Below are positions 24,201-33,137 of a stretch of 61,817 nucleotides of DNA, in pieces; positions within the stretch are counted from its first letter, which is position 1, and the number at the start of each line of letters is the position of its first letter. The DNA comes from Treponema sp. UBA4377 (GTDB taxonomy: Bacteria; Spirochaetota; Spirochaetia; Treponematales; Treponemataceae), in contig DGRX01000024.1 of assembly GCA_002391235.1 (NCBI GenBank), forward strand, positions 1 through 61,817, written 5' to 3'. The notes beneath the pieces were generated by a model. That model was not told where the DNA came from. It saw only the letters and a list, made by a program, of their open reading frames with translations, and did not search any database. The translations under genes and the position numbers were made by a program.

Positions 24201-25850
24201 CAGTGGGTTTACCACAACCGCCTTTACCGCGCGGCCGCCTTTGTAAGCGGAATGCCCAACTTGGAGCTGGTTCAAATCACCAGCTTTGGCTGCGGCCTTG
24301 ACGCCGTTACCGCCGACCAGGTTGACGAAATCCTTAAGAGCAAGGGCCGCATGTACACGCTGATTAAGATTGACGAAGGCTCAAACCTTGGAGCGGTCCG
24401 CATCCGCATCCGCTCTTTGATTGCCGCCGTAAAGGCCCACGAGCGAAACCACACGCGTCCTGAATACAAGTCGGCCGCCTACAAGAGGCAAGTCTTTACA
24501 AAGGAGATGCGCTACAAGCACACAATCATCGCGCCGCAAATGTCTCCGATTCACTTTAGGCTTGTCCAAAAAGCCTTTAACTGTTCGGGCTACAAGTTTG
24601 AGGTTCTTGACGCGGTCGACCCCAAGGCCGTTGAGACAGGATTGAAGTTTGTCAACAACGACGCCTGCTATCCTTCGATTTTGGTCGCGGGCCAAATGAT
24701 CGCCGCGCTCGAGTCCGGAAAGTACGACCTTAACAACACTTCGCTTATCATCACGCAGACTGGAGGCGGCTGCCGCGCGACAAACTACATCGGCTTTATC
24801 CGCCGCGCGCTTAACGACGCGGGCTGGTCCAACATTCCGGTATTGTCTTTGAGCGCGCAGGGCTTTGAAAAAAATCCTGGCTTTAAGATTACGCTTCCGC
24901 TTTTGCACCGCGCCTTGATGGCGATAATGATAGGCGACGTTTTGATGCGCGTCCTTTACCGCACGCGGCCCTACGAAAAAGTCCCGGGCAGCGCCAACGC
25001 TCTTTACGAAAAGTGGAACGCCCGCGCAGAAAAGCAGTTGGAGTCCCTTTCGCTCCACGGCTACCACAAATTGCTTAAGAACATCATAAAGGATTTTGAC
25101 GCGCTTCCGCTTTTGCCGGTAAAAAAGCCGCGCGTCGGCGTTGTCGGAGAAATCTTGGTCAAGTTCCATCCGACGGCCAACAACAACATTGTCGAGACGA
25201 TAGAAAAGGAAGGCGCCGAGTGCGTAATGCCGGACTTGGCGGACTTTTTCTTCTACTCGTTCAGCACCGGCATTTTCCGCCACGAGCAGCTGGCCTTCCC
25301 AAAAAAGACGGAGCGAAACGCAAAGCTCTTTGTTTGGTTCATGGAACTTTACCGCCGCGACATGAAGCGCTTCTTGAAGAAGTCGCGCCGCTTTGACGCT
25401 CCGTCGTCGATTTACGACTTGATGAAGGGCGTTGACGACATCGTTCAGCTTGGAAACATCACCGGCGAAGGCTGGTTCTTGACGGCCGAGATGGTCGAGC
25501 TTATCCACACGGGCGTTCCCAGCATCGCCTGTGTCCAGCCTTTCGCGTGTTTGCCAAACCACGTAACCGGAAAGGGAATGATAAAGGAGCTTCGCCGCCG
25601 CTACCCAGGAACGAACATCAGCGCGATAGACTACGACCCCGGCTCCAGCGAAGTCAACCAGTTGAACCGCTTGAAGCTTTTGCTTTCAAACGCGCCGGCC
25701 GGAAAGCATCCCGACGAAACGCCCAAGGGAAAAATTTGGACGCCCAACGGCGAGGTTGAGCCGCAAGTGCATTTGGCTGAAGGCGCGGTCTTTGTTGATC
25801 CGGAGCCTGTCGCGGCGAGCGACGTTCCGCCGGTATTGGACGCCAATTAA
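21276..25850 (+). CDS. Giant BadF/BadG-type ATPase fused to a 2-hydroxyacyl-CoA dehydratase-like region
   Basis: 1524-residue cytosolic protein. Two tandem ASKHA ATPase domains start with FGIDVGSTTVKVAALG (about residue 15) and FLGLDSGSTTTKAVLTDIDG (about 349). Each has the Cys-containing loop that binds a 4Fe-4S cluster between subunits in dehydratase activators (NGTCAGGTGAF; NEACSSGCGSF). A CGKCQNNC cluster follows near residue 648, then a DUF2229-type domain (SESVCYPGKISHGHV, YPCAPYEKQ) and an HgdB-like C-terminal half (ACYPSILVAGQM, VQPFACLPNHVTGKG). Activators of this class use ATP to drive low-potential electron transfer. Proteins with this arrangement occur in many anaerobes, but their substrate is not established. 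Likely first gene of a four-gene unit. Confidence 0.88.
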   Translation: MEFAESSTFKKIIDPIRFGIDVGSTTVKVAALGQNDELLYSAYERHRADIRSTIISVVNNALDSLEKQCPEGAAQTLSVKVTGSGGLAVSQWLNVPFIQEVIAATTAVRKIIPQTDVVIELGGEDAKITYFKGGVEQRMNGTCAGGTGAFIDQMAALLETDAGGLNKLAAGATTIYPIAARCGVFAKTDVQPLINEGARREDIAASIYQAVVTQTISGLACGKPIRGKVAFLGGPLHFMEQLRQRFIETLKLKDDEIIVPENSQLFVAQGAAYSAERKFACGPDGKEFNFPTIAAFRESLKNLVGAELHEVQRLEPLFKSEEELKEFRERHASEKALRGDLDAAKGPVFLGLDSGSTTTKAVLTDIDGRILWNFYTANAGNPVDIAVKTLKDLYKRLPKDVYIARAVSTGYGEALFQAALGVDAGEVETITHFRAADFFVPGVEFLLDIGGQDMKCLRMKDGAISSIQLNEACSSGCGSFLDNFARTMGMDVREFSQKALTAQQPVDLGSRCTVFMNSRVKQAQKEGATVADISAGLSYSVIKNALFKVIKLRRASDIGTKVVVQGGTFNNDAVLRAFEKISGVNVFRPDVAGLMGAYGSALIACDQWRDLMAPKPGEPEGTVHDVRTGLASLEELENFHVDLDLRRCGKCQNNCLLTINTFTTKDKDGKEVSRAFVTGNRCERGAELGEKVSVIDASNKEASRLDGSDAGDIPNLFAWKYKRVFDYTPLPLQDAPMGEVGIPRVLNMYENYPLWFTFFTKLGFRVRLSPRSTRSVYEKGLESIPSESVCYPGKISHGHVESLLKAGVKFIFYPCAPYEKQEDAGAGNHYNCPIVTSYPEVLRNNIDALRQDSSILYMDPFLPIYDKNRLAYRLFEELHPHFAQITFDKVMRAVDEAWKEQEKFRKEIQQKGEEALERIITLGVHGIVLSGRPYHLDPEINHGIPEMINGLGLAVFTEDSVAHLGSIERPLRITDQWVYHNRLYRAAAFVSGMPNLELVQITSFGCGLDAVTADQVDEILKSKGRMYTLIKIDEGSNLGAVRIRIRSLIAAVKAHERNHTRPEYKSAAYKRQVFTKEMRYKHTIIAPQMSPIHFRLVQKAFNCSGYKFEVLDAVDPKAVETGLKFVNNDACYPSILVAGQMIAALESGKYDLNNTSLIITQTGGGCRATNYIGFIRRALNDAGWSNIPVLSLSAQGFEKNPGFKITLPLLHRALMAIMIGDVLMRVLYRTRPYEKVPGSANALYEKWNARAEKQLESLSLHGYHKLLKNIIKDFDALPLLPVKKPRVGVVGEILVKFHPTANNNIVETIEKEGAECVMPDLADFFFYSFSTGIFRHEQLAFPKKTERNAKLFVWFMELYRRDMKRFLKKSRRFDAPSSIYDLMKGVDDIVQLGNITGEGWFLTAEMVELIHTGVPSIACVQPFACLPNHVTGKGMIKELRRRYPGTNISAIDYDPGSSEVNQLNRLKLLLSNAPAGKHPDETPKGKIWTPNGEVEPQVHLAEGAVFVDPEPVAASDVPPVLDAN

Positions 25851-25872
25851 AGGAACAAAAAGGAGCGCTAGG

Positions 25873-27294
25873 GTGGAGCGAAAAGTTTTTGTAAAAAATG
25901 TTTTTCTTTTTTTTGCCGCTTTGCTTTTGCCGGCGGCCGGGGCTTTTGCCGAATGGAATTCCTTTTCCATCCCTGATTCGGCGGAAGTCAGAAGCCAAGC
26001 CTCGCGCGATTGGTTTGAGTCTCCGCTCGACGTTGTCCGCGGCCTTAATTCCGAAATCCGAAGCAACCAAATCGGAACGCAATTTCAAATCCGCTTGGAA
26101 GAGCAGCAGGATGTTTTTTTGGTCATCGTCGCTCCAAAAAGCCAGATGAAAGTCGACGTTTACGAAAGCAAGGGCGTTAGAAGCGCGGTCGAGGATTCCT
26201 ACAATTTGGACAGCCCCGGCTCTTGGCTTTTGGTCCGCTCAAAAAAAGACGGCGCGCCGGTTTCTGTCCGCTATTACTTTGCCAAGGACGCGGGCGTTTA
26301 CGTTCAGTTTAGGCCCAACCAAGAGGGCAGGTCGTCGCTTGCCGACATGGTCATTTTTGACAATTACGCCGCGCGCGGAGTTCCGCTTGGAACGCCTTTC
26401 TCGACTTTTTACACCGCTTCCTTCGTGCAAATCCAGGCTCTTACAAAAAACAATTTGCCTTGGGCCTCAGTAGAGCCAAAGACTGGCCTTTACGACGACA
26501 CGCTTGTGATGGTTCAAACGATACGGCCTTTGCTTGACAAGATTTCATACGAGGACGACGCGGCCTACAACGAAGAGGGAAAGCCTGTTTCAATTAGGAA
26601 CGGACAGGCCCGCTACGTTCCCGAAGGCTTGCGAAAAAAACTTACGCTTTCCTCTCCGGGCTTTGTGAAATGGATTTGCGACGGAATCGTGGAGCCCTTG
26701 GCAGGAAGCTATCTTAAGATGAAGCCTTTGGTTCAGCCGACATTTGAAGTCAATCCTACAGGCGCCAAGGGCGTTTTGGGCGCGAATTACAGTTCAGGCT
26801 TTAGCCTTGACTGGACGCGCAATTTGGCGGCGGCGGTTTTGAGCGTAAGGAACAACAAAACGATTTTGTACAAGGATTCGGGCGTTGACATTTCCATCGA
26901 GCCATTTGCCGTCCGATGGACCGACAAGGGCTTTCAAAACGCCGCCGGCTACATCGCCAACACCGGCTACCGCGTTCAATACCTAAAGCCGCTTCTTTAC
27001 GTTTTGGCCACGCGATATCCCCAGTACTTTTATCTTGCCGCGATCAGACAAACCGCCAAGGGAAAGACTGGAAGCGAATGCGGCGTCTTTAACGACGCGG
27101 CGGCGATTTTTCCGTACTTTGATTCGGACGGAAAATTCAAGGCTGTAGTATTCTATGACGGCATCGAATATTCCTTGCAGCAATTCTGCGCTTCGTTTGA
27201 AAAGTCGCAGGGCGCTTTTGTTCATCTTGTAAGAGTCAAGGCTTCGTCCAAGTTTTATCCGCAAGAGCCGGTTAAGGAAAAAGAGAATGATTGA
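25873..27294 (+). CDS. Secreted protein of unknown function
   Basis: 473 residues, starting at GTG 25873, seven bases after AGGAG. The signal peptide (VFVKNVFLFFAALLLPAAGAFA) is cut before EWNSF. The mature protein is a mix of strands and helices without a domain I recognise. Features include a jelly-roll-like opening half (FQIRLEEQQDVFLVIVAPKSQMKVDVYES) and a C-terminal half with NYSSGFSLDWTRNLAAAVLS, reminiscent of a papain-like or transglutaminase-type layout but without a confirmed catalytic set. The last codons overlap the start of the HAD gene by eight bases. Probably periplasmic. Confidence 0.7.
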   Translation: MERKVFVKNVFLFFAALLLPAAGAFAEWNSFSIPDSAEVRSQASRDWFESPLDVVRGLNSEIRSNQIGTQFQIRLEEQQDVFLVIVAPKSQMKVDVYESKGVRSAVEDSYNLDSPGSWLLVRSKKDGAPVSVRYYFAKDAGVYVQFRPNQEGRSSLADMVIFDNYAARGVPLGTPFSTFYTASFVQIQALTKNNLPWASVEPKTGLYDDTLVMVQTIRPLLDKISYEDDAAYNEEGKPVSIRNGQARYVPEGLRKKLTLSSPGFVKWICDGIVEPLAGSYLKMKPLVQPTFEVNPTGAKGVLGANYSSGFSLDWTRNLAAAVLSVRNNKTILYKDSGVDISIEPFAVRWTDKGFQNAAGYIANTGYRVQYLKPLLYVLATRYPQYFYLAAIRQTAKGKTGSECGVFNDAAAIFPYFDSDGKFKAVVFYDGIEYSLQQFCASFEKSQGAFVHLVRVKASSKFYPQEPVKEKEND

Positions 27295-27958
27295 GGGGAT
27301 AAAAGTTATCGCTTTTGACATTGACGGCACTCTCTATCCGGCCTACAGGCTGAACGTTCGCATTGTCGGACATTTTTTTTCTTATGCCAAGGAATTTTTT
27401 CACTTTGGCTTGGTCCGCCGCCAGTTAAGGAAAACCGCCCCGCTCCCAAATTTGTTTGAGTACCAGGCTAGGCTTTTGGCAAAGCGCCTTAAGGTGGACT
27501 CTGAAACCGCGCAAAAAATTCTTGACGACATGGCTTACACCGGGCTTGCAAAATATTTTAAGAACATCAAGACCTACGAAGACGTTTACGAAACTTTTGA
27601 AAAGCTAAAGGAGGCCGGATACAGGCTTGCCTTGCTTTCGGACTTTCCGCCAGAACAAAAAGGCGAGCTGTGGGGCTTGAAACCCTTTTGCGACAAAATC
27701 CTTTCCACCGAAAAGATCGGCGCCTTAAAGCCGTCTAAATATCCGTTTGGAATCTTGGCAATGGAGTTGGGGGTAAAGCCCCAGGAAATTCTTTACGTGG
27801 GAAACAGCGCCAAGTATGATGTGTTGGGAGCGAAAAACGCTGGAATGAAAACGGCTTACCTTGAACCTTTGTGGCGAAGGCTATTCCATAAGCCGTTGAA
27901 GGAAGCGGACATTTCGTTCAGGAATTATCGACAGTTTCAAGAAATTGCGCTAAAATAA
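27287..27958 (+). CDS. HAD family hydrolase
   Basis: 223-residue cytosolic phosphatase-type protein. Motif I is FDIDGTLYP (the first Asp is the nucleophile), motif II is LLSDFPP, the motif III lysine lies in GALKPSKYPF, and motif IV is LYVGNSAKYDVLGAKNAGMK, with an Asp further on rather than the usual GDxxxxD. The helical cap between motifs I and II (about residues 20-95) indicates subclass I, like phosphoglycolate phosphatase relatives. The substrate is unknown. It starts inside the 3' end of the preceding gene (ATGATTGA overlap). Confidence 0.85.
   Translation: MIEGIKVIAFDIDGTLYPAYRLNVRIVGHFFSYAKEFFHFGLVRRQLRKTAPLPNLFEYQARLLAKRLKVDSETAQKILDDMAYTGLAKYFKNIKTYEDVYETFEKLKEAGYRLALLSDFPPEQKGELWGLKPFCDKILSTEKIGALKPSKYPFGILAMELGVKPQEILYVGNSAKYDVLGAKNAGMKTAYLEPLWRRLFHKPLKEADISFRNYRQFQEIALK
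27928..27956 (+). promoter_or_regulatory. Internal promoter for the coiled-coil gene
   Basis: TCGACA (27928-27933), 17 bases ending in GCGC, TAAAAT (27951-27956), overlapping the end of the HAD gene. A GGTGGGG site precedes the ATG at 27982. Confidence 0.6.
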
Positions 27959-27981
27959 AAGTCACTCAGTGGGTGGGGAAA

Positions 27982-30900
27982 ATGGAAATAGTTTTAATTC
28001 TTATCGCAGTTATCATTTCTACGGGAATCGCTTTTGCGCTCCGAATGGTGGATCGCGACAACAATTCAATGGACAAGGTCAAGCGCTACGCTGACAAGCG
28101 CCAAGAGGATTTGGGAAAGTATCTTGACGCGCGCTTTCAAAACCTGCGTTCGGCGGCGGCGGAGCTGGAGACAAAAAAAGACCAGGCTGTGGCCATCGTC
28201 AAGCGACTTGCCCAGGAAATGGAGGGCTACCAAAAAATCATCGCCAGCGTTCAAAAGGACAAGAGCGCCGCTGAGCAAATCGAGCAAAAAGTGAACAACT
28301 ACGGCAGGGCCATAACAGAGCTTAGCGAAATGACCGCCGCCGTTGAGGAAAACCTTAAGCGCGTAAAGCAAGAGGGCTTGGTTGTTGACAGCGTTCGCGC
28401 CCGCATCAAGGAAAACGCGGATAATATAGATAAAATTTCAAAAAGCATTCCCCACGTTGTAAGCGATTTTGAAAAGGTGAACGCCCAGCAATTGCGCTTG
28501 GTCGGAGCCGACATCCTTAAAAAGGTTGACGAGCGCGTCGCCGACGTAAAAGGCCGGGCCGAGCAATTGGAAGCCACGACAAAAGACGCGGTAAAGCAAA
28601 ACCAGGACGTGTTAAAGTCAATCACAGCTTCTGTAAACGGAATCTACGCCGCGGCGACGGACAAGGTGAAGAAGCTTGAAGACGAGGCTTTTGCCAAGCT
28701 TTATGAGCAAGCCAAAAAGCGCGTCGAAGACTACAAGGCCGAGATTCGTACAAGCGGACAGCAGGTAATAAACGAATTCAACGCCGACATGAACGACAAG
28801 ATTAAGGGCGCCCGCCAAGAGACAGAAAAAACGCTTGGCGAAATCAGGGCCGCCAACGACGCCTCCATCTCGGAACTGCAGGCAAAAACCATAAGCCGCG
28901 TCAACGAGGTAAAGAAGCTGACCGACGAATCCCTTGGAGGCATCAAGGCTTCTGTCAGTAAGTACGCCGCGGAAATCAAGGCCAGCGTCAACGCGACCTT
29001 GTCCGAAACAAAGAAAACGACTGACGAGCTTGCCCGCGAAAGCGCCGGAAACGGAAAGGCCCTTGAAGGAGTCCGCTTGAGCTTGCAAAATCAAATGGAA
29101 GACATTCAGGAAAAATATGACGGCATGTATTCTGAATTGACCAAAAAGATAGAAGAAAAAGAAAAGCTTGCCTTTGAAAAGTACGCCGACGCGGCAAAGA
29201 CTCACATAGAAACATACAAAAACTCTATCAACGAAAAGGTTGAAACCTACAAGACCGGCATCACCGAAAAAATTTCTGGAATGCAGGAGACTATCAAAAA
29301 GACGGTCGCCGACCTTAAGGAGCACACGGTCACCGCCTCACAAGAAGCCAAAGAGCAGATTGCCGAACTTAAATCGGTCAGCGCCCAAGCGATTGAAGAG
29401 GCCAAAGTTTGCCGCGCCACCGTTGAGGAATGGAACAAGCAGGCCGGGGAGCAGATTGTCGATTACGAAAAGCGCGCCAACGAAAAGCTGCTTGAAGTTT
29501 CTACAAGGTTGAACGATGCGGTCAAGAAAGCGATTGCCAGCTACGACGAGCGTCAGGTTAACGCGATGACCGAGCTTGACAGCGATTTGGAAAAATACAA
29601 AAAGGACATGCTCTACAGATTCTCCAAGCTTGAGTCAAGCGGCGGCGATGTGGACGGTTTGGAAAAAACTTTGCGCAAGTCCATGGCCGAAACTGAAAGG
29701 CGCGTCTTTGACGACTTTAAGGCTTTTGTTGACGCTCAGAAAAAGCAGCAGGCTGAATTTGAAGTCAAGATTCAGGAAGACTCTGACAAGATTTCAACCC
29801 AGATTCAGGACATCGAAAACGCGATGGACGACTTGCGCAAGGACGCAATCAGCCGCACTTCCGAAAAACTTACGAGCTTTGAAAATTCCTTTGACATTGA
29901 CATCAAAAACCGCGGCGACGCGATTGACGAAAAGCTCAACGCTTGGAAGCAGGGTTTTGACGACAAGATTTTGGGCTTCCAAAACGGTTACGAGAACGAG
30001 CGCATTGAGACGGAAGAAAAATACAACGAGGCTCTTAAAGAGCGTTTGGCCGCTTTTGAAAAGAAGTTTGAGGAGCAGGTCAAGAAGACCGCGATGGCCG
30101 TTCAGACAAACCAAAGCGACCTAAAGGAGCAGTTGGCGGAAGTTCGCGAAAGCATCAAGGAATTTTCAAAGGCTTACAAGGCCGAGATTCAGGAGACGCT
30201 TTCGGAAAGCGGAGTGGCGATCGACGAGCAGACAAAGCGCTTTTCTGGCGAAATCGAAGAGCGAATGTCTGCGTTGCAAGACACTGTTTTGGCCGACTTG
30301 GAAAAATTCAAGAAGGACAGCGAGACCCAGCAGCAGCTTAGCGTCGCCACTATCGAAACCGCTTTGGCCGACTTTAGCTCTTGGAAGGAAAAGTTCGCCC
30401 GTCAGCTTGCGGAGTCAAACAAAATCTTTGAGGACAGTTTGGAGGAATTTAAGGAAAGCTCGGAAGCGAAGCAAAAAGACGCCAGCTTGTTCTTGAACGA
30501 TTCGTTTGAAGAATTCCGCAACGACGCTCTTGGAAAGCAGCAGGAAATTTTGAACACAGTCGAAGAGTTTAAGGAAAGCGTCGAAAGCCGCCATCAAGAC
30601 ATTGAGGAAAGAATTGAAAGCCTTGACAGCAAGACAAGCAGTTCGCTTGACGAATACCAAGAAAAGTCTGAGTCGATTTTGAGCGAGTTGCAGAGCATGT
30701 ACGAAGAGATGCTTGAAAAGACTGAAGAGCGCGTCCAGAACCAAAATGATTCAAGCGAAAAGAAGCTTAAGGCTCTTGCCGCAGAACTTGAAAAGACAAG
30801 CAACGAAAACCGCAAGCGCCAGACGGAATTGGTTTTGCAAATGCAGAACGATTCCAACGACTTGCAGACGCGAATTGAAGACTTGCAAAAAGAGTTGAAC

Positions 30901-31788
30901 GGCGTGATGGGGCAAATGAAGAACTATGACACCGCCAACGAAATGAAGCGGCAGCTTGACGTGAAAATTTCTGAAATCGCCGGAAGCTTTGAGCGGCTTA
31001 AGGAATTCCAAAAGACCGCGGATGTTTTCAACAAGCAATACGACAAGCTTGAGCAGATGAACGACCAGGCCAACGAACGGCTTGAAGTCTTTAAGGCCGG
31101 CAAAAGCCAAATTGACGAGCTTGAAAGAAACTACAACCGCCTGATCGCTTTGGCGGGAACGATGGAAGAAAAGACAAAGAGCTTGCAGGAAACCAACGAC
31201 GACTTGCAGTCTCTTGAGGTCAAAGTCCGCCAGTTCCAAGACAACCTTGCCGGCCTTAGCGTCAAGTATGACCGCATCGACAAAAAGAGCGAGACGATTG
31301 ACCAAGTCGCCGGCGACGTTGACGAAGCGTTTGAAAACCTTAAGGATTTGGAAAAGCGGCTGGAAAACGCCGCGCGCCAAGTTATGTCGCTTCCCGAAGA
31401 AATCAAGGACGCCCAAAACAATGTCGACAAGCTTTTGGAAAACACCAAGCGCATCGACAACGCTATGGACAAGCTGGATTCTTTGCAGGAAATTCTTGAC
31501 GAAACCGAAAAGAGAATCGACAAAGTTACGCGCGACCGCGAAGGCATTGTCAACAGCGAAAACCGTTTGTCAAAACTTTCAAAGGACATCGACACCAAGT
31601 TCAATGTTTTGGAGGACATTACCAAAGCCGAGACTTCAAAGAAGACGACAAAGTCCTCTTCGATTACACCTAGAAAGCGCGAGAGCGTAAAGACGCTTAA
31701 GCGGCAAGGCTGGCGCGTTGAGGAAATCGCCGACAAGTTAAAGTTGACGGAGTCCGAAGTTCAATTGATTTTGGACACAGATTTTTAA
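27982..31788 (+). CDS. Giant membrane-anchored coiled-coil protein (spirochaete type)
   Basis: 1268 residues: one N-terminal membrane helix (MEIVLILIAVIISTGIAFAL), then more than 1100 residues of almost unbroken charged heptads with many Lys/Glu/Ala/Gln, and a small C-terminal module (VKTLKRQGWRVEEIADKLKLTESEVQLIL) resembling a helix-turn-helix. The architecture matches the spirochaete coiled-coil proteins annotated as SpiroCoCo; the name is from memory. A structural role at the membrane, such as in the cytoskeleton or cell shape, is plausible but unproven. The DNA-binding-like end is unusual for a structural protein. The ATG at 27982 is preferred over GTG at 27973. Confidence 0.82.
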   Translation: MEIVLILIAVIISTGIAFALRMVDRDNNSMDKVKRYADKRQEDLGKYLDARFQNLRSAAAELETKKDQAVAIVKRLAQEMEGYQKIIASVQKDKSAAEQIEQKVNNYGRAITELSEMTAAVEENLKRVKQEGLVVDSVRARIKENADNIDKISKSIPHVVSDFEKVNAQQLRLVGADILKKVDERVADVKGRAEQLEATTKDAVKQNQDVLKSITASVNGIYAAATDKVKKLEDEAFAKLYEQAKKRVEDYKAEIRTSGQQVINEFNADMNDKIKGARQETEKTLGEIRAANDASISELQAKTISRVNEVKKLTDESLGGIKASVSKYAAEIKASVNATLSETKKTTDELARESAGNGKALEGVRLSLQNQMEDIQEKYDGMYSELTKKIEEKEKLAFEKYADAAKTHIETYKNSINEKVETYKTGITEKISGMQETIKKTVADLKEHTVTASQEAKEQIAELKSVSAQAIEEAKVCRATVEEWNKQAGEQIVDYEKRANEKLLEVSTRLNDAVKKAIASYDERQVNAMTELDSDLEKYKKDMLYRFSKLESSGGDVDGLEKTLRKSMAETERRVFDDFKAFVDAQKKQQAEFEVKIQEDSDKISTQIQDIENAMDDLRKDAISRTSEKLTSFENSFDIDIKNRGDAIDEKLNAWKQGFDDKILGFQNGYENERIETEEKYNEALKERLAAFEKKFEEQVKKTAMAVQTNQSDLKEQLAEVRESIKEFSKAYKAEIQETLSESGVAIDEQTKRFSGEIEERMSALQDTVLADLEKFKKDSETQQQLSVATIETALADFSSWKEKFARQLAESNKIFEDSLEEFKESSEAKQKDASLFLNDSFEEFRNDALGKQQEILNTVEEFKESVESRHQDIEERIESLDSKTSSSLDEYQEKSESILSELQSMYEEMLEKTEERVQNQNDSSEKKLKALAAELEKTSNENRKRQTELVLQMQNDSNDLQTRIEDLQKELNGVMGQMKNYDTANEMKRQLDVKISEIAGSFERLKEFQKTADVFNKQYDKLEQMNDQANERLEVFKAGKSQIDELERNYNRLIALAGTMEEKTKSLQETNDDLQSLEVKVRQFQDNLAGLSVKYDRIDKKSETIDQVAGDVDEAFENLKDLEKRLENAARQVMSLPEEIKDAQNNVDKLLENTKRIDNAMDKLDSLQEILDETEKRIDKVTRDREGIVNSENRLSKLSKDIDTKFNVLEDITKAETSKKTTKSSSITPRKRESVKTLKRQGWRVEEIADKLKLTESEVQLILDTDF

Positions 31789-31805
31789 GGAACGGAAAGC
31801 CGCGC

Positions 31806-33137
31806 TTAGCCTTTGCATAAAAGGCAAATGGCTTCAGTTTCAACCGCTTGACAAAGGCCGACGGGACCCACGCGCTCGCCGGTCTTTGCTTTTACAAAGA
31901 CTTGTTCAGCGCTTACGCCCAAAATGCGGGCGATTGATTGGCGGACTTTTTGGCGGTGGGGCAAAAATTTCGGCTCTTGCAGTTTTACGACGCAATCAAG
32001 GTTTTGCAATTTCCAGCCGGCGGCGCGGACGTCTTTCCATGCCGCCTGCAAAAGCTTCGCCGAGTCGGCGCCTTTCCATTTATTGTCTTCGGGCGGGAAG
32101 TAGCTTCCGATGTCGCCAAGGGCGGCCGCTCCCAAGAGCGCGTCGGTAATCGCGTGCAAAAGCGCGTCTCCGTCGGAATGTCCGTCTTCGCCCTTATCGT
32201 AAGGAATGACGACGCCGCCTAAAATTAATTTTCGGCCTGTCGTCAGGCGGTGCAAGTCCGTTCCTAAGCCGACGCGGAAAACTGTTGGCGCGGCGGCTTT
32301 TTGGGCTTGGATAAAATTATCTTTATGGCCAGAACTGGCGGCGGCCCCCTCTTTGGCTTGCGACATATCCTTAGGGTAGGTGATTTTTATGTTGCCAGGC
32401 TCGCCGGGAATGACGCGCGTTTTTTTGTCGGAGTAATTGTCCCAAATTTCTGTGTCGTCGGTAAATGTTTGCGTCTGGGCTGAATGTCCAGCGGCGGCCG
32501 CTTTTTGGTCTTTGAAAGCCTTTTTGTGGCAGTCAAGAATTTCGGGAAACAAAAATCCTTGCGGAGTTTGGACGGCTGCCAGCGACGAGCGCTTTAGGTG
32601 CCGCGCTATTCTTGAACTGGAATCCATTTCCTTTTGCGTTTCGACAGGCTGCAATGCTGGAACCGCCGCGCCGTATTTTAGGGTGGCGGCGACGGTCTTC
32701 TTTACTAGGCTTTGGCTTATAAAGGGACGCGCTCCGTCGTGGATAAGAACAAGGCGCGGCGGCTTTTGGGCTTGCGGCTTTTTGCAGGCTTTGTCCAAGG
32801 CCTTTAAGGCGTTAAGGACCGATTCCTGTCTTGTTTTCCCGCCCGGCGTGAAAATGACGTTTGAGCCTTGCGTAAGTTCCGCGACAAGAGGGTTTTTGTA
32901 AAAGGCCTTTTTTGCCGCGGCCAAGCCGTTTTTTGGATGGACAACAACCGCGGTTGAAAACAATTTTGTTTTTAGAAAAACTAAGGCGGCCTCAGACAAA
33001 ACTGAGCCGCCATTTAAAGGCAAGTATTCTTTTTTGCCAAGCTCTCCCATTCGCTGGGAAGAGCCGGCCGCAACTAAAACAAAGGCCGCGGCTTGCGGCC
33101 CTTGTTTTTTAATTGAAGTCGTCGTCCTCGTCGTCAA
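31806..33137 (-). CDS. ispDF: Bifunctional IspD/IspF (MEP isoprenoid pathway)
   Basis: 443 residues. The N-terminal IspD half transfers CMP to MEP (LVAAGSSQRMG, then KKEYLPLNG; LIHDGARPFIS; DDTEIWDN). The C-terminal IspF half makes the cyclic diphosphate (VGLGTDLHRL with metal-binding Asp and His, HSDGDALLHAITDALLGAAALGDIG, KAKTGERVG). The intermediate IspE step is not in the window. The start is TTG at 33137, since no ATG or GTG precedes the catalytic loop. This lies 29 bases inside the carD-like gene and within its GAC repeat tract. The linker and one IspD loop carry QAQK-containing stretches encoded by a repeated segment of about 22 bases (near 32287 and 32755). Confidence 0.93.
   Translation of the reverse strand: MTTRTTTSIKKQGPQAAAFVLVAAGSSQRMGELGKKEYLPLNGGSVLSEAALVFLKTKLFSTAVVVHPKNGLAAAKKAFYKNPLVAELTQGSNVIFTPGGKTRQESVLNALKALDKACKKPQAQKPPRLVLIHDGARPFISQSLVKKTVAATLKYGAAVPALQPVETQKEMDSSSRIARHLKRSSLAAVQTPQGFLFPEILDCHKKAFKDQKAAAAGHSAQTQTFTDDTEIWDNYSDKKTRVIPGEPGNIKITYPKDMSQAKEGAAASSGHKDNFIQAQKAAAPTVFRVGLGTDLHRLTTGRKLILGGVVIPYDKGEDGHSDGDALLHAITDALLGAAALGDIGSYFPPEDNKWKGADSAKLLQAAWKDVRAAGWKLQNLDCVVKLQEPKFLPHRQKVRQSIARILGVSAEQVFVKAKTGERVGPVGLCQAVETEAICLLCKG

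Noticed and set aside
24381..25562. Long open frame of 393 codons opposite the BadF-type gene
   Set aside because: Antisense shadow of a conserved coding region with Arg/Val-rich, domain-free translation.
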